64,000 nucleotides of DNA from Nitratireductor soli (lineage in GTDB: Bacteria; Pseudomonadota; Alphaproteobacteria; Rhizobiales; Rhizobiaceae): assembly GCF_001050155.1 (NCBI RefSeq), contig NZ_LFVY01000008.1, positions 181,951 to 245,950 on the forward strand. Direction: 5' to 3'. The stretch's first letter is position 1. Each line of letters begins with the position of its first letter. The position numbers and the translations under genes are program-made. Shown here piece after piece: positions 25,111 through 35,146 of the stretch. The notes below the pieces were generated by a model. It saw nothing but the letters and a program-made list of their open reading frames with translations. It did no database searches and was not told where the DNA came from.

Positions 25111-26286
25111 TCAATCCGTCAAAGCACGCGTCAATTGGGCCGCGCCTGAGCGGAAAGTGTCTGCGACGAGCGAGGCGAGTTGCCTCAACGCCCGGCCTGC
25201 CTTGATTGGCTTGCCGTCGAGGGCGGCTTCAAAAAGCTGCCGCACCGGTTCCGGATCGATGCCGTCAGTGATGAAGACAAGACGGGTCTGGCGATCTTCA
25301 CCGGGCCATGCGTCTAGGATGGTCGGAGGATAGACAGCGTGTTGGACGACATGGATGACGCGTGGCCGCTCCGGGTCGTCCCGGTCCAGCACCAGGCCCT
25401 TGACGCGCAGCAGGCGAGGGCCCGCCGACATTGAAAGGAGGCTAAGGAACCTGCCGAACGCATCGCGTCCTATGGGTTCGGCGCGGGTGATCGCGAAGGT
25501 ACGGATTCGTCCGCTGTGGCGTGCCAAGCGAGACGCTTCGGATATGTTGGCCGCCGTTGGGCCGTGACCCCGGTCACTCCGGACAGCTTCCTCCAGTGCC
25601 AGCCATCCGACCACGTCATCGCCGAGCGAGGCGGGTGCGTAGGCACGTCGCTGGAAGAGAACGGCCGGATCGAAACCTGATTGGTGCGCATTGTCGATCG
25701 TGGCGGCTGGATTGAGTGTCGAAAGGCTTTCCTTGAGCCGCTCAATGTCCCGGACCGAGACAGGATCGCGCGCAAGATCAGTCTTGGTCAGCACAATACG
25801 ATCGGCGAAAGCTACCTGTTTGGCCGCCTCAAAATGGTTCTCGATCGACAGCTCGCCGGCGATGATGTCGACGAGGTTGATGAGCCCGGCAAGCTCAAAG
25901 TTCCGCGCGACAAGATGGTCGCGCATGCCGAGCGCAGCCGCACCGCCGAGCATGAGTTGATTCACGAGCGGCGCTGGATCGGCAAGTCCAGTGGTCTCGA
26001 TGATGACACGGTTGAAGGAAAATTCGCCCGCCTGCGCGAGGACGTGGAGCTCGTGCAGCGTCGAGCGAACGTCGCTGCCGACCGTACAGCAGAGGCATCC
26101 CGTTGTGGTACGGGCAAGCTGGGTCTTGCCGATACGCACGAGATCATGGTCGAGCGCGACATCGCCGAATTCGTTGATGATGATGGCGGTGTCGGCGAAG
26201 GTCGGATCTGCGAGAACGCGATTGAGAAGCGTGGATTTTCCAGCCCCCAGAAACCCTGTCAGGACGAAAACCGGCGTCTTATCCAT
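25111..26286 (-). CDS. Second COG0523 GTPase, longer C-terminal half
   Basis: 391 residues from ATG 26286; the upstream frame is antisense or overlaps zur. It has P-loop [26 protein letters not shown] (CxCC), [14 protein letters not shown] and TKTD in the guanine-specificity position. The C-terminal domain ends [22 protein letters not shown], the usual CobW_C end. No His-rich linker is present, unlike its neighbour, which suggests a different client or metal affinity. Its start overlaps the end of zur by 8 bp. Confidence 0.92.
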   Translation of the reverse strand: MDKTPVFVLTGFLGAGKSTLLNRVLADPTFADTAIIINEFGDVALDHDLVRIGKTQLARTTTGCLCCTVGSDVRSTLHELHVLAQAGEFSFNRVIIETTGLADPAPLVNQLMLGGAAALGMRDHLVARNFELAGLINLVDIIAGELSIENHFEAAKQVAFADRIVLTKTDLARDPVSVRDIERLKESLSTLNPAATIDNAHQSGFDPAVLFQRRAYAPASLGDDVVGWLALEEAVRSDRGHGPTAANISEASRLARHSGRIRTFAITRAEPIGRDAFGRFLSLLSMSAGPRLLRVKGLVLDRDDPERPRVIHVVQHAVYPPTILDAWPGEDRQTRLVFITDGIDPEPVRQLFEAALDGKPIKAGRALRQLASLVADTFRSGAAQLTRALTD

Positions 26287-26701
26287 TTGCGCAGCTCTCG
26301 CACAATCCCGAGAGTTCCACCGTGGTTGCTGTTGTGCGAAAGCCCTCTTTCCTGGCGAGCCGTCGCAGGATGCGGTCCAGCACTGCATCGTGGAATTCAC
26401 TGGTTCGCCCACAGGCTCTGCAGATCGCAAAAGCCGCGTGACCATGATTGCCGCACTCTGCGTGTGTGCAAAGTGCGAAAGCGCTCAGGCTTTCGATCTT
26501 GTGGACAGTTCCATCATCGATGAGCTGTTCCAGGGCCCGGTAGACCTGGAGCGGGGAGCGTAGCCCATCATTGCGCAAAAGCTCGAGAAGTTCATAGGCC
26601 CCCATTGGCTTTTGCGCCCGCTCCAGGGCATCGAGCACGAGCTGGCGATTGCGCCCATGTCGGCGGTTGGCAGGCGCGATCACGGTAACAGCAGCGGTCA
26701 T
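26279..26701 (-). CDS. zur: Zinc uptake regulator Zur (Fur family)
   Basis: 140 residues. HTH region AYELLELLRNDGLRSPLQVYRALEQLIDDGTVHKIES is Fur-like. The metal sites are recognisable: CTHAECGNHGHAAFAICRACGRTSEFHD gives the histidine-rich regulatory site and the CxxC, and the C-terminal GLCESCANG supplies the second structural Zn CxxC. With zinc bound it represses uptake genes. It heads the minus-strand run with two COG0523 genes and is divergent from aztA. Two Zur-box-like palindromes lie in the 98-bp gap. Confidence 0.93.
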   Translation of the reverse strand: MTAAVTVIAPANRRHGRNRQLVLDALERAQKPMGAYELLELLRNDGLRSPLQVYRALEQLIDDGTVHKIESLSAFALCTHAECGNHGHAAFAICRACGRTSEFHDAVLDRILRRLARKEGFRTTATTVELSGLCESCANG

Positions 26702-26702
26702 T

Positions 26703-26717
26703 TGTTATGCTATAACA
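26703..26717. promoter_or_regulatory. Zur box, proximal to zur
   Basis: TGTTATGCTATAACA is a perfect dyad (TGTTAT-N3-ATAACA) starting 2 bp upstream of the zur start codon. It matches the AT-rich ATGTTATA/TATAACAT type of Zur operator known in alphaproteobacteria. Its position suits autorepression. Confidence 0.75.
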
Positions 26718-26731
26718 TTTTTCATTGACGA

Positions 26732-26748
26732 ATGTTCTAACATAACAT
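26732..26748. promoter_or_regulatory. Zur box, proximal to aztA
   Basis: ATGTTCTAACATAACAT has dyad ends ATGTT/AACAT and resembles the box at 26703-26717. It lies 51 bp upstream of the aztA start, where it could block the promoter of the uptake operon when zinc is plentiful. Confidence 0.7.
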
Positions 26749-26799
26749 AGTCGGTCGTCAAGGCTGGAGCCGACCGGCTTCGACGAGGACGGAAGCGAA

Positions 26800-27624
26800 A
26801 TGTCTGCATGCGTAACCCTTGATGACCTGACGCTGGGCTACAATAGCCATCCCGCAGTGCATCACCTGAACGGAGCGGTCGCCAAGGGGTCGCTTACGGC
26901 AATCGTTGGGGCCAATGGATCCGGCAAGTCGACCCTGATGAAAGGCATTGTCGGCGTACTCAAGCCGATGGCAGGGGCCTGCAAAGTCGCATCCGACGTT
27001 ACTCTGGCCTATCTGCCGCAGCAGTCGGAGCTGGACCGGTCCTTTCCGGCTCGCGTCGTCGATCTGGTCTCGCTCGGCCTGTGGCCTCGGCGCGGTCTTC
27101 TCGGCCGCTATCGCCCCGAGGACCGCGAAGCGGTTGCAAAGGCGCTCTCGGGGGTGGGGCTCAAAGGCTTCGAGAATCGCCCGATCGACACGCTTTCGGG
27201 CGGGCAGCTGCAGCGTGCCCTGTTCGCGCGCGTGCTGGTTCAGGACGCGGACCTGATCCTCCTTGACGAGCCGTTCAACGCCATTGACGCGCGGACGGTC
27301 ACCGACCTGATCGACCTCATCAAACGCTGGCACGACGAGAGCCGCACGATCATGGTCGTCGTCCATGACCTCGATCTCGTGCGCGAACATTTCCCGGAAG
27401 CGCTGCTGCTCGCCCGCCGACCGGTGGCCTGGGGTGACGCCCGCAAGACGCTTGCATCAGAAAATCTCCTGCGTGCGCGGCAGTTCCACGAGGCATGGGA
27501 CGAGAACGCGCCATGGTGCGCGTCTGACAAGGGCCATAACCACGTCAATCCAGCTCATGCACACAGCGATGACGTACACAGTCATGACGATTTGGACCAC
27601 GCCAACCGAAGGGGCGCGGCCTGA
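26800..27624 (+). CDS. aztA: Zinc ABC transporter ATPase (AztA/ZnuC-like)
   Basis: 274 residues. Walker A GANGSGKST, LAYLPQQSELDRSFPARVVDLVSLGLW, signature LSGGQLQRALFARVLV and Walker B LILLDEPFNAID place it in the metal ABC ATPases. The C-terminal 35 residues are rich in His and Asp (HNHVNPAHAHSDDVHSHDDLDH), a likely cytoplasmic zinc-binding tail. It starts the operon aztABC-aztD and overlaps aztB by 1 base (TGATG). The aztC- and aztD-type genes downstream favour the Azt rather than Znu name. Confidence 0.9.
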   Translation: MSACVTLDDLTLGYNSHPAVHHLNGAVAKGSLTAIVGANGSGKSTLMKGIVGVLKPMAGACKVASDVTLAYLPQQSELDRSFPARVVDLVSLGLWPRRGLLGRYRPEDREAVAKALSGVGLKGFENRPIDTLSGGQLQRALFARVLVQDADLILLDEPFNAIDARTVTDLIDLIKRWHDESRTIMVVVHDLDLVREHFPEALLLARRPVAWGDARKTLASENLLRARQFHEAWDENAPWCASDKGHNHVNPAHAHSDDVHSHDDLDHANRRGAA

Positions 27625-28499
27625 TGCTTGGATTTCATGACTACGTGATTGCGCCTTTTGTAGAGTTCGCTTTCATGCAGCGGGCACTGGCAGGCGCGCT
27701 GATGCTGTCCCTCAGCGCCTGCCCGGTCGGCGTGTTCCTGATGCTTCGGCGCATGAGCCTGACAGGGGACGCCATGGCGCACGCGATCCTGCCGGGCGCG
27801 GCCGCCGGTTTCCTGCTCTATGGCCTGCAGATCGTACCGATGACCATCGGCGGGCTGATCGCCGGCATCGTCGTCGCGCTCGGCGCCGGTGCGGTCGCCC
27901 GGCTGACGATCCAGAAGGAAGACGCCTCCATGGCTGCCTTCTACCTGATCTCGCTGTCGCTCGGCGTGCTGATGGTGTCGCTGCGCGGCTCAAGCGTCGA
28001 CCTGATGCATGTGCTGTTTGGAACGGTCCTCGCGCTGAACAACGACGCGCTGATGCTGATCGGCCTGGTCGCGGCGCTCACGCTCGGCACTTTCGGCATC
28101 TTCTGGCGGGCGCTCGTCGCCGAATGCCTCGATCCCCTTTTCCTGCGCTCGGTGTCGCGGCTCGGTTCGCCCGTGCATTTCATTTTTCTGGGGCTGGTGG
28201 TCATCAACCTCGTGGCGGGTTTCCAGGCGCTCGGAACCCTGCTTTCGGTCGGGCTGATGATCCTGCCGGCCGCCGCTGCGCGCTTCTGGACCCAGAGAAT
28301 CGAGGTCATGAGCCTGCTGGCGATCGCGATCGGACTACTGTCGTCGGTGTCAGGACTGCTGCTTTCCTACCATGCCTCGCTGCCTTCAGGTCCGGCAATC
28401 ATTCTTTCGGCAGGCGTGGCCTATTTCGCGTCCGTCATCGGGAGCCCGCGCGGGGTACTGCTCACCCGTCGCCGGCGCATCGCGCACCGCACCGCCTGA
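27624..28499 (+). CDS. aztB: Zinc ABC transporter permease (AztB, ABC-3 family)
   Basis: 291 residues and about eight membrane segments. FMQRALAGALMLSLSACPVGVFLMLRRMSLTGDAMAHAILPGAA is the standard opening of ABC-3 metal permeases (the A-H-x-x-L/P-G-A motif), and SVGLMILPAAAARFW near the end is also family-typical. It forms the membrane channel for zinc with AztA. Its ATG overlaps the aztA stop. Confidence 0.92.
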   Translation: MLGFHDYVIAPFVEFAFMQRALAGALMLSLSACPVGVFLMLRRMSLTGDAMAHAILPGAAAGFLLYGLQIVPMTIGGLIAGIVVALGAGAVARLTIQKEDASMAAFYLISLSLGVLMVSLRGSSVDLMHVLFGTVLALNNDALMLIGLVAALTLGTFGIFWRALVAECLDPLFLRSVSRLGSPVHFIFLGLVVINLVAGFQALGTLLSVGLMILPAAAARFWTQRIEVMSLLAIAIGLLSSVSGLLLSYHASLPSGPAIILSAGVAYFASVIGSPRGVLLTRRRRIAHRTA

Positions 28500-28517
28500 C
28501 AATCACAGGGTATCAGT

Positions 28518-29462
28518 ATGACAAAGATGAAACCAACCAGGCTTGCCACCGCGCTGATTGTTGTGGGGATTTCCTCCTTTTCCCTTCCGGCGCGTGCCGA
28601 GGCGGAAAAACTATCCGTGGTCGCCACTTTCTCCATCATCGGCGACTTCGCGCGCGTCGTCGGTGGCGACCGGATCGAACTCAGGACGCTGGTCGGCCCC
28701 AACAGCGACGCGCATGTCTACGAGCCGAAGCCGGCCGACGCCATCGCCTTGGCGCGTGCCGATGTCGTGCTGGTGAATGGACTGTTGTTCGAGGGCTTCC
28801 TTCAGCGCCTCGTCGAGGCAAGCGGCACATCGGCAGCGATTGCGACACTGACCGACGGTGCGGATATCGTTCATGATCCTGATGGCGGTCACTACCACTA
28901 CGTGAACGGCGAGGCGATATTCCACGCCGCGCCGAACGATCCTCATGCCTGGCAGTCGATCTCGAACGCGAAGGTCTATGTCGAGAACATTGCCAGCACT
29001 TTTTGCGCCGCCGATGCTGCAGGTTGCTCGACCTATGAGGCGAACACCGCAGCCTATCTCGATGAACTGACCGTTCTCGACACGGAGATCAGGCAGGCCG
29101 TGGATGTCATTCCGGAAGACCGGCGTGTCGCAGTCGTCGCGCACAATGCCTTTCGCTATTTCGAGCGCGATTACGGCGTGACTTTCCTTGCTCCACAGGG
29201 TGTGTCCACGGAATCGGAAGCCTCCGCGGCGGATGTTGCCTCGCTCATTCGCGAGATCCGCGAGAAGCGGGCAGCAGCCGTCTTCGCGGAGAACATCTCC
29301 GACACACGCCTCGTCGAGCAGATTGCCTCGGAAGCCGGTCTAACGCTCGGCGGCACGCTCTATTCCGATGCGCTTTCGCCAGCCGACGGACCGGCGCCCA
29401 CCTATGTCGATCTGATGCGCCACAACGTCACCACGCTCGGCGCGGCGATCATTGGCAACTGA
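28518..29462 (+). CDS. aztC: Periplasmic zinc-binding protein (AztC-like)
   Basis: 314 residues with signal peptide ending near LPARAEA. Zinc ligands by family pattern are His66 (DAHVYEP), His143 (NDPHAW), His209 (VAHNAF) and Asp284 (LYSDAL), the three-His/one-Asp set of cluster A-I proteins. Cys163 and Cys170 can form the disulfide known in AztC. The histidine loop is short (DGGHYHYVNGEAIFH), as in AztC and unlike ZnuA, fitting loading by the chaperone AztD encoded next. Confidence 0.9.
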   Translation: MTKMKPTRLATALIVVGISSFSLPARAEAEKLSVVATFSIIGDFARVVGGDRIELRTLVGPNSDAHVYEPKPADAIALARADVVLVNGLLFEGFLQRLVEASGTSAAIATLTDGADIVHDPDGGHYHYVNGEAIFHAAPNDPHAWQSISNAKVYVENIASTFCAADAAGCSTYEANTAAYLDELTVLDTEIRQAVDVIPEDRRVAVVAHNAFRYFERDYGVTFLAPQGVSTESEASAADVASLIREIREKRAAAVFAENISDTRLVEQIASEAGLTLGGTLYSDALSPADGPAPTYVDLMRHNVTTLGAAIIGN

Positions 29463-29529
29463 ACGCCCACGAATACAGGCCCATCTGCGCCTGTGCATGT
29501 AACGTAATATCGTAAAGAAGGAGAGAAGA

Positions 29530-31335
29530 ATGAGACGTTTGATCCTGAGTGCCTCGGCGCTTGCCATCGCCGCAACGTTTGGTGGTGGCACTGCATTCGC
29601 CGACGAGGACGACGTGACTGCCTGGCGGCTGTTCGTTTCGGACCACGCCGAACCGGTCGTGAAGGTTATCGATGCGCTCGACGGCGACCTGCTCGACACC
29701 TTTACGATCGAGGGGCCTGCGTCCCTTTACCGTTCGTCCAGTGGGGAGACCGTGTTTGCGATCCAGGGGGCAGCCGGCGAGGTCAATGCGATCAAGAGCG
29801 GCATCGCCTTCCGCGACCACGGCGATCATGGCGACGTCGACGTCGATGACGCAGAACTGCTGAATGTCCACATTGACGGCGCCAAGCCGGCGCATTTCGT
29901 GGAAGTCCAAGGCAGCATCGCACAATGGTTCGACGGCGAGGACGAAGTCCGCGTCTTCACGGAAAAGGCCGTCCTCGACGAAAAGCTGGAGGTTCGCACG
30001 GCCAATGTGGTCGCGCCGCATCACGGCGTTGCGGTTCCTTTCCAGAACCATGTCGTCGTCTCGATCCCCAACCCCGAAGACGCGTCGAAGCGGCCGATCG
30101 GCGCGCGCGTGGTCGACTTTGAGGGCAACACCGTCGGCGCGGATGTGGCATGCCCGGGCCTGCACGGTTCAGCCGGCTCCGGCAGCCTCTATGCACTCGC
30201 CTGCGACACCGGCCTGCTTGTCATCAAGCAGGACAGGGGTGCGCCGACCATCGAGCACTTGCCCTACGCGTCATCACTCCCCGAGGGCAGTTCCTCGACT
30301 CTGATCGGCGGCAAGGGACTGCAGTATTTCATCGGAAACTATGGTGCCGATCGCATCGTCATCATCGATCCGTCCGAGGGTGAAAACGGCTTCCAGCTGG
30401 TGCAGCTTCCCACGCGCAGGGTGCATTTCACTGTCGATCCGATCCGCTCGCGCTTTGCCTATGTGATGACCGAGGACGGCCAGCTTCACAAGGTCGATGT
30501 GCTCGACGGCAAGATTGCGCAGTCGCTGAAGGTGACCGACCCCTATTCGATGGACGGACACTGGAGCGATCCGCGTCCGCGCGTGGCGGTCGCCGGCGAC
30601 AACGTTATCGTCACCGATCCGCTGAATGCCAAGCTGCATCTGGTGAATGCCGAAACCTTCGAGGAAGCCGGCGAAATTGCCGTCGAAGGTAAGCCCTTCA
30701 ACATCGTTGCCGTCGGCGGAAGCGGTAAGGTCCACGACCACAATAGTGAGGAGGCCCATGCCCACGGGCACGCTCACGAGCATGCTCACAGCCACGGTGA
30801 TGACCAGATCTACAAAGGCTATTTCGAGGACGGCCAGATCAAGGACCGCGCTTTGTCGGATTGGGTCGGGGATTGGCAGTCGGTCTACCCCTATCTGCAG
30901 GACGGGACGCTCGATCCGGTGATGGCTCACAAGGCCGAAAGCGGCGACCAGACTGCCGACGAGCACAAGGCCTATTACGAGATCGGCTACCGAACCAATG
31001 TCGAACGTATCGTGATCGCTGGCGATATGGTGACGTTTTTCGAGGACGGGAAGCCGCTTGAGGCCCGTTATGCAAGCGACGGTCGCGAGATCCTGACATA
31101 CAAGAAGGGCAACCGTGGCGTGCGCTTCATCTTCAAGAAGGTGGAGGGTGATGCCGACGCGCCGGAGTTCATCCAGTTCAGCGATCACAAGATCGCCCCG
31201 GCAAAGGCTGACCATTACCACCTCTATTGGGGCAACGACCGCGCCGCCCTTCTGGAGGAAGTAACGAACTGGCCGACCTACTATCCTTCTTCGCTGCGCG
31301 CAAAGGAGATCGTCGAAGAGATGATGGCGCACTGA
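29530..31335 (+). CDS. aztD: AztD-ZinT fusion, periplasmic zinc chaperone
   Basis: 601 residues with signal peptide ([21 protein letters not shown]). Residues about 25-400 match the beta-propeller AztD chaperone, including an N-terminal metal loop [14 protein letters not shown] and a second His site [10 protein letters not shown] histidine-rich linker (about 401-425, [16 protein letters not shown]) leads to a complete ZinT domain (427-601) that starts [21 protein letters not shown] and keeps ligands His553, His562 and His564, with the same 9/2 spacing as in E. coli ZinT. A GGAG site precedes the ATG. AztD passes zinc to AztC; ZinT is a periplasmic zinc buffer. Here both are one chain. Confidence 0.9.
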   Translation: MRRLILSASALAIAATFGGGTAFADEDDVTAWRLFVSDHAEPVVKVIDALDGDLLDTFTIEGPASLYRSSSGETVFAIQGAAGEVNAIKSGIAFRDHGDHGDVDVDDAELLNVHIDGAKPAHFVEVQGSIAQWFDGEDEVRVFTEKAVLDEKLEVRTANVVAPHHGVAVPFQNHVVVSIPNPEDASKRPIGARVVDFEGNTVGADVACPGLHGSAGSGSLYALACDTGLLVIKQDRGAPTIEHLPYASSLPEGSSSTLIGGKGLQYFIGNYGADRIVIIDPSEGENGFQLVQLPTRRVHFTVDPIRSRFAYVMTEDGQLHKVDVLDGKIAQSLKVTDPYSMDGHWSDPRPRVAVAGDNVIVTDPLNAKLHLVNAETFEEAGEIAVEGKPFNIVAVGGSGKVHDHNSEEAHAHGHAHEHAHSHGDDQIYKGYFEDGQIKDRALSDWVGDWQSVYPYLQDGTLDPVMAHKAESGDQTADEHKAYYEIGYRTNVERIVIAGDMVTFFEDGKPLEARYASDGREILTYKKGNRGVRFIFKKVEGDADAPEFIQFSDHKIAPAKADHYHLYWGNDRAALLEEVTNWPTYYPSSLRAKEIVEEMMAH

Positions 31336-31433
31336 CCGCGGCGCCCCTCTTCGCCTGCGCCCGGCCACTCATGGCCGGGCGCGCTGCCCGGATTTTCCCC
31401 AAGCCGAATCTTTCCCAAGACAGAGAGGCCGCC

Positions 31434-32657
31434 ATGCCTGCCGCAGCCACATCCTCCAATCGCCTGCCGGTCACCGTTCTTTCCGGTTTCCTCGGGGCAG
31501 GCAAGACCACGCTGCTCAACCATGTGCTGAACAACCGCGAGGGGCGCCGTGTCGCCGTCATCGTCAACGACATGAGCGAGGTGAACATCGACGCTGCCCT
31601 CGTGCGCGACGGCGGCGCGAACCTCTCGCGCACCGACGAACAACTGGTCGAGATGACCAATGGCTGCATCTGCTGCACCCTGCGCGACGATCTCTTGAAG
31701 GAGGTTCGCCAGCTCTCGCAGGAAGGCCGCTTCGACTATCTGCTGATCGAGGGCACGGGCATTGCCGAGCCGCTGCCGGTGGCCACCACCTTCGATTTTC
31801 GCGACGAGAGCGGCGAAAGCTTGTCCGACGTTGCGCGTCTCGACACGATGGTCACAGTCGTCGATGCCGCCAATCTTCTGAAGGACTATTCCTCACAGGA
31901 TTTTCTGCGCGACCGCGGCGAAATCGCAGGCGAGGGGGACGACCGCGCCCTGGTCGACCTTCTGGTCGAGCAGATCGAGTTCGCCGACGTGATCGTACTC
32001 AACAAGGTGTCGGACACGCCCGCCTCCGAACTCGACCTTGCACGAAAAATTGTCCGCTCGCTCAATCCAGACGCGGAACTGATGGAGACGGACTTCGCGA
32101 AGGTACCGCTGGATAAGGTCCTGAATACCGGTCGTTTCGACTTCGAGAAGGCCGAGCAGCATCCGCTCTGGTTCAAGGAGCTGAACGGCTTCAAGGACCA
32201 CGTGCCCGAGACCGAGGAGTACGGTATCCGTTCCTTCGTCTATCGCGAGCGGCGGCCATTCGATCCGCTGAAGCTGAAGGCATTCATAAACCGCGCGTGG
32301 CCGGGCGTGGTGCGGGCCAAGGGCTTCTTCTGGCTGGCGACGCGCCCGCATTATGTCGGCGAGATCAGCCAGGCAGGCGCTCTGATCCGGACGGGTAAGC
32401 GCGGCTTGTGGTGGGCCTCCGTGCCGAAGCATCAATGGCCCGACCATCCCGAATGGCACATGGCCATGAAGCCTTATCTCGATCCCGTCTGGGGCGACCG
32501 GCGACAGGAGATCGTCTTTATCGGCTGCGATCCTATGGAAGAGGCAAAAATCCGAGCTGAACTCGATGCTTGCCTCGTGCCGGAGACCGACTTCATGGTC
32601 GGCCGCTGGCGCGACCTTCCGGACCCGTTCCCGAGCTGGGAACGCAGCGCGGCATGA
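31434..32657 (+). CDS. Third COG0523 GTPase (ZigA-like)
   Basis: 407 residues from ATG 31434; the longer frame extends back into aztD coding and is rejected. P-loop [46 protein letters not shown] and NKVS are present, with a C-terminal domain containing [29 protein letters not shown] and [13 protein letters not shown]. This long subgroup includes Zur-regulated ZigA of other proteobacteria. It is 98 bp downstream of aztD on the same strand and likely co-regulated by zinc. Confidence 0.92.
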   Translation: MPAAATSSNRLPVTVLSGFLGAGKTTLLNHVLNNREGRRVAVIVNDMSEVNIDAALVRDGGANLSRTDEQLVEMTNGCICCTLRDDLLKEVRQLSQEGRFDYLLIEGTGIAEPLPVATTFDFRDESGESLSDVARLDTMVTVVDAANLLKDYSSQDFLRDRGEIAGEGDDRALVDLLVEQIEFADVIVLNKVSDTPASELDLARKIVRSLNPDAELMETDFAKVPLDKVLNTGRFDFEKAEQHPLWFKELNGFKDHVPETEEYGIRSFVYRERRPFDPLKLKAFINRAWPGVVRAKGFFWLATRPHYVGEISQAGALIRTGKRGLWWASVPKHQWPDHPEWHMAMKPYLDPVWGDRRQEIVFIGCDPMEEAKIRAELDACLVPETDFMVGRWRDLPDPFPSWERSAA

Positions 32658-32850
32658 CCACGCACGCGCCGCTCAGGTTCCATTCGGAAGCTGGCGAGCG
32701 CCTGAATACGAAGGCCACGGGCGGTGATGCCTCGACCCGGCACTTTATAGTCGTCTGCACCCGCTGCTGCGCCGGCGAGCAGCAGGGCGCCCGGGCTGAA
32801 AGACAAGACGCTCGCTCGCATTCCCGCGCTCCTTGGTACGGTGGCCACAC

Positions 32851-33285
32851 AATGAGCTCGATTCTGCTTGAGGCGCGTGATCTCGGTTTTTTGTTCCGCG
32901 ACCGGGATTAGCCTTGTGGACGGTGTGAGCCTGACCGTTGAGGCGGCTGATAGGCTGGCCATCATTGGGCCGAACGGGGCCGGCAAGACGACTTTGCTCG
33001 GAATGCTCGCGGGATTGCTTCAGTCGAGTTCGGGAGAGGTCAGGCTTGCAGGCAGCTCTCTCGACCAGATTGCGGCTGTCGAACGCGCCCGGAATATCGC
33101 CGTCGTAGGTCAATCGGATCAGGCACACCCTCGCCTGACAGTGATCGACTATGTGGAACTTGGCAGAGTTCCCCACGCCGGCCTGCGCAGAAAAAGCGAG
33201 GAACGCGACATTGTTGTTTATGCGCTGGCGCAAACTGGTCTCCGGGGGATGCTCGACCGCACAATTGGCTCCCTGTCGGGTGGCG
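32851..33285 (+). pseudogene. Broken siderophore ABC ATPase (FecE/FhuC-like)
   Basis: An ATG at 32851 gives [15 protein letters not shown] then shifts frame near 32900 into [35 protein letters not shown] (Walker A). The sequence continues through [23 protein letters not shown] to the signature start GSLSGG at about 33283, where it stops being an ATPase. Walker B and the rest are absent. The residual coding runs straight into permease sequence. Bases 32658-32850 hold nothing I can name. Confidence 0.75.
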
Positions 33286-33894
33286 CTGCGGCGGGTGCCG
33301 TGTCGGTCATCACCGTCTTCGGCGACCGCTTCGGCATCTGGACGCTGCCGGTGGCCGCTTTCACCGGCGGCATGCTGGCGGCCGTGATCGTGCTGCTGCT
33401 GGTCAACCGCATCAGCGGTCATGGTCCCGAGCGGCTTGTTCTGGCCGATGGGCGGGCTTGGGCTCGCCCGCTGGGACAACATCGGGCTGGCGGCGTTCGG
33501 CGCGGCCGGCATCGTTGCCTTTGCGCTCAGGAACCACCGCAAGCTCGACGCCTTCCGCGCCGGCGGGAGCACGGCCGAAAGCCTCGGTGCGCAGGTGGTC
33601 CGTTTTCGCATGCTCACCTTTGTGGCGGCCGCCTTCACCACGGCCATCCTGGTCGCGGTGGCGGGCGTCATCGGTATCGTCGGGCTGATGATCCCGCATC
33701 TCGCCCGCCGGGCCGCAGGTCAGCTCCACCTTAGGCTTGTGACCACCTGCGCGAGGTTCGGTGCGACGCTGCTTCTTGCCAGCGACCTGTCTGCCCGCAC
33801 CTTGGTGCCGCCGCAGGAACTGCCCATCGGCATCGCGACGAGCTCAGCCGGAGCGTTCTTTGTCGTGTGGATGCTCATCCACCGAAAGATATGA
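33286..33894 (+). pseudogene. Broken FecCD-family iron-siderophore permease
   Basis: From 33286 the frame reads [51 protein letters not shown], the N-middle of a FecCD permease. Near 33440 coding switches frame to [21 protein letters not shown] and proceeds to a proper C-terminus ([37 protein letters not shown]). The segment between LVLA and FWPMGG is missing. So the gene lacks its start, has an internal deletion and a frameshift. It was once the partner of the upstream ATPase. Confidence 0.75.
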
Positions 33895-34137
33895 GGGGTG
33901 GGATTGCTCGCGGCTTAGTTTAAGTAATGTCTGAAGGTATCAGCCCACAGCGCTGAGAATTCTCTCTATTGGTGGTGTATCGCGGCTGTGCGAATGACAG
34001 ACATGAAGGGCGCGACGCAGTCACGTGCGGGCCCGCCTGCGGAGGTAGCATGTAGGCCAGTTCGGTCGAGGAGGATGATGTCGCTCTGGCGTGCTCCAGC
34101 GTAGGAGATCCAACGTTGGGGTATCGAGTCCAGGGAC

Positions 34138-34212
34138 CGCTACCGCCAATCCCCACACCTACCGGATATACGCTACAGGCTCCGATTGTTCTCTCGGCTT
34201 CTGGCGGCGTAG
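34138..34212 (+). repeat. 75-bp dispersed repeat, copy A
   Basis: Same-length, gap-free match to 40290-40364 and 51896-51970. All three share CGCTACCG at the start and CCGGATATACGCTACAG in the middle, and end in a TGGC(G/A)GC(G/A)TAG. By hand alignment copies A and C differ at about 6 of 75 positions and A and B at about 11. All are on the plus strand in gene-poor DNA. Confidence 0.8.
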
Positions 34213-34366
34213 GTATGCTTGCCGCATGACTTGTTTGGCCCAGTAGCGAAATGGCCGGTTTCGCAGAAAGGCCTTAGATCGCTCCGTTTGGCCATCGATC
34301 CAGCGCCGGATTCCGGCTAAAGGATGCGGACAGTTGCGATGAAGTCTCAGGTCCGGAATTATGCCG

Positions 34367-34390
34367 ACCGCATTACCGCATTACCGCATT
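34367..34390. repeat. Tandem ACCGCATT x3
   Basis: Three perfect 8-bp units, followed by a partial one. It lies about 50 bp past the stop of the response-regulator gene, so it is not inside a coding region. Confidence 0.7.
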
Positions 34391-34438
34391 ATGCGCGATG
34401 GGACGCGCATTTGATCGGTTCCCCACCTCCGTCACAAT

Positions 34439-35146
34439 TCACCCGGAATGTGTATTGCCGATCTTGCCGACGGCGCTGAAGGAATATCCGATACCGTAGA
34501 CCGATTTTATCGGCGGATCGATGTTGGTCTGGTCGAGTATCTTGCGCCGCAGGCGGCTTGCCACCGCGTCCAGATGGCGGTTGTCGAACTGGGTCTGCCG
34601 CCTGGAAAGGATGCTGGCCAGGTCTTCTCTCGCACATGGCTGGCCGGCGTTTGCGATCAGTGCTCCGACGAACGTGTTTTCGGTCGCGGTCAGCTTCACC
34701 GCTTGTCCGTCCGGTGCGAGCAACGTCCAGCCGACCGCATCGAGAACCCAGGCCGCGGGCGCATCTTCGGCCGCCTGGTCCTGCGGCAGTCGGCGCAGCA
34801 GGCTGTGAACCGCCGCGGTGATCTCGCGCAGGGGGGTGTGCTTGACCAGGTAGATGTCCGCTCCGCTGTCGAAGCCGCGCACCCGGCTTTCGGTGTCGCC
34901 GTGCGCCGTGAGCATGATGATCCCGCAATCCAGCTGGGCGCGGATCGTCCCGGCAAGCTTGAACCCGTTGCCGTCCGGCAAGGCGATGTCGAGGATCACC
35001 ACGTGCGGAAGGACATCTCCCCGTAGTATGTCCAGGAGTTCAGCGGCGGTGCCGACCCCGCTCGCTTCGAAGTCTTGCAGACACATGTAGTCGACCAGAT
35101 CGCCTCGCAAGGCCTCTTCGTCCTCGACGATGAGAATCCGGCTCAT
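34439..35146 (-). CDS. OmpR-family response regulator
   Basis: 235 residues. Receiver domain: acidic pocket VEDEEALR, phosphoacceptor Asp53 in ILDIALPDGNG, Thr80 region IIMLTAHG and Lys102 in YLVKHTP. The C-terminal winged helix (LTATENTFVGALIANAGQPCAREDLASIL, then RHLDAVASRLRRKI and the wing SVYGIGYSF) is OmpR/PhoB-like. It overlaps the histidine-kinase gene by 4 bp. An autotransporter-like gene lies divergently beyond the kinase, with a direct repeat in its promoter region that suits an OmpR-type site. Confidence 0.93.
   Translation of the reverse strand: MSRILIVEDEEALRGDLVDYMCLQDFEASGVGTAAELLDILRGDVLPHVVILDIALPDGNGFKLAGTIRAQLDCGIIMLTAHGDTESRVRGFDSGADIYLVKHTPLREITAAVHSLLRRLPQDQAAEDAPAAWVLDAVGWTLLAPDGQAVKLTATENTFVGALIANAGQPCAREDLASILSRRQTQFDNRHLDAVASRLRRKILDQTNIDPPIKSVYGIGYSFSAVGKIGNTHSG

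Larger units (their letters stand above)
33895..34438. other. Gene-free stretch with repeat A and an 8-bp tandem repeat
   Basis: No supported coding region. It contains the 75-bp dispersed repeat (34138-34212) and three tandem ACCGCATT units (34367-34390) just beyond the response-regulator stop. Nothing else recognised. Confidence 0.6.

Noticed and set aside
32658..32850. Possible DUF1636-like metal protein (HFIVVCTRC)
   Set aside because: Only eight or nine residues look similar and no continuation is visible.
32868..33734. A single 288-residue ABC protein
   Set aside because: It joins an ATPase N-terminus to FecCD permease sequence and then leaves both frames; this is a deletion chimera.
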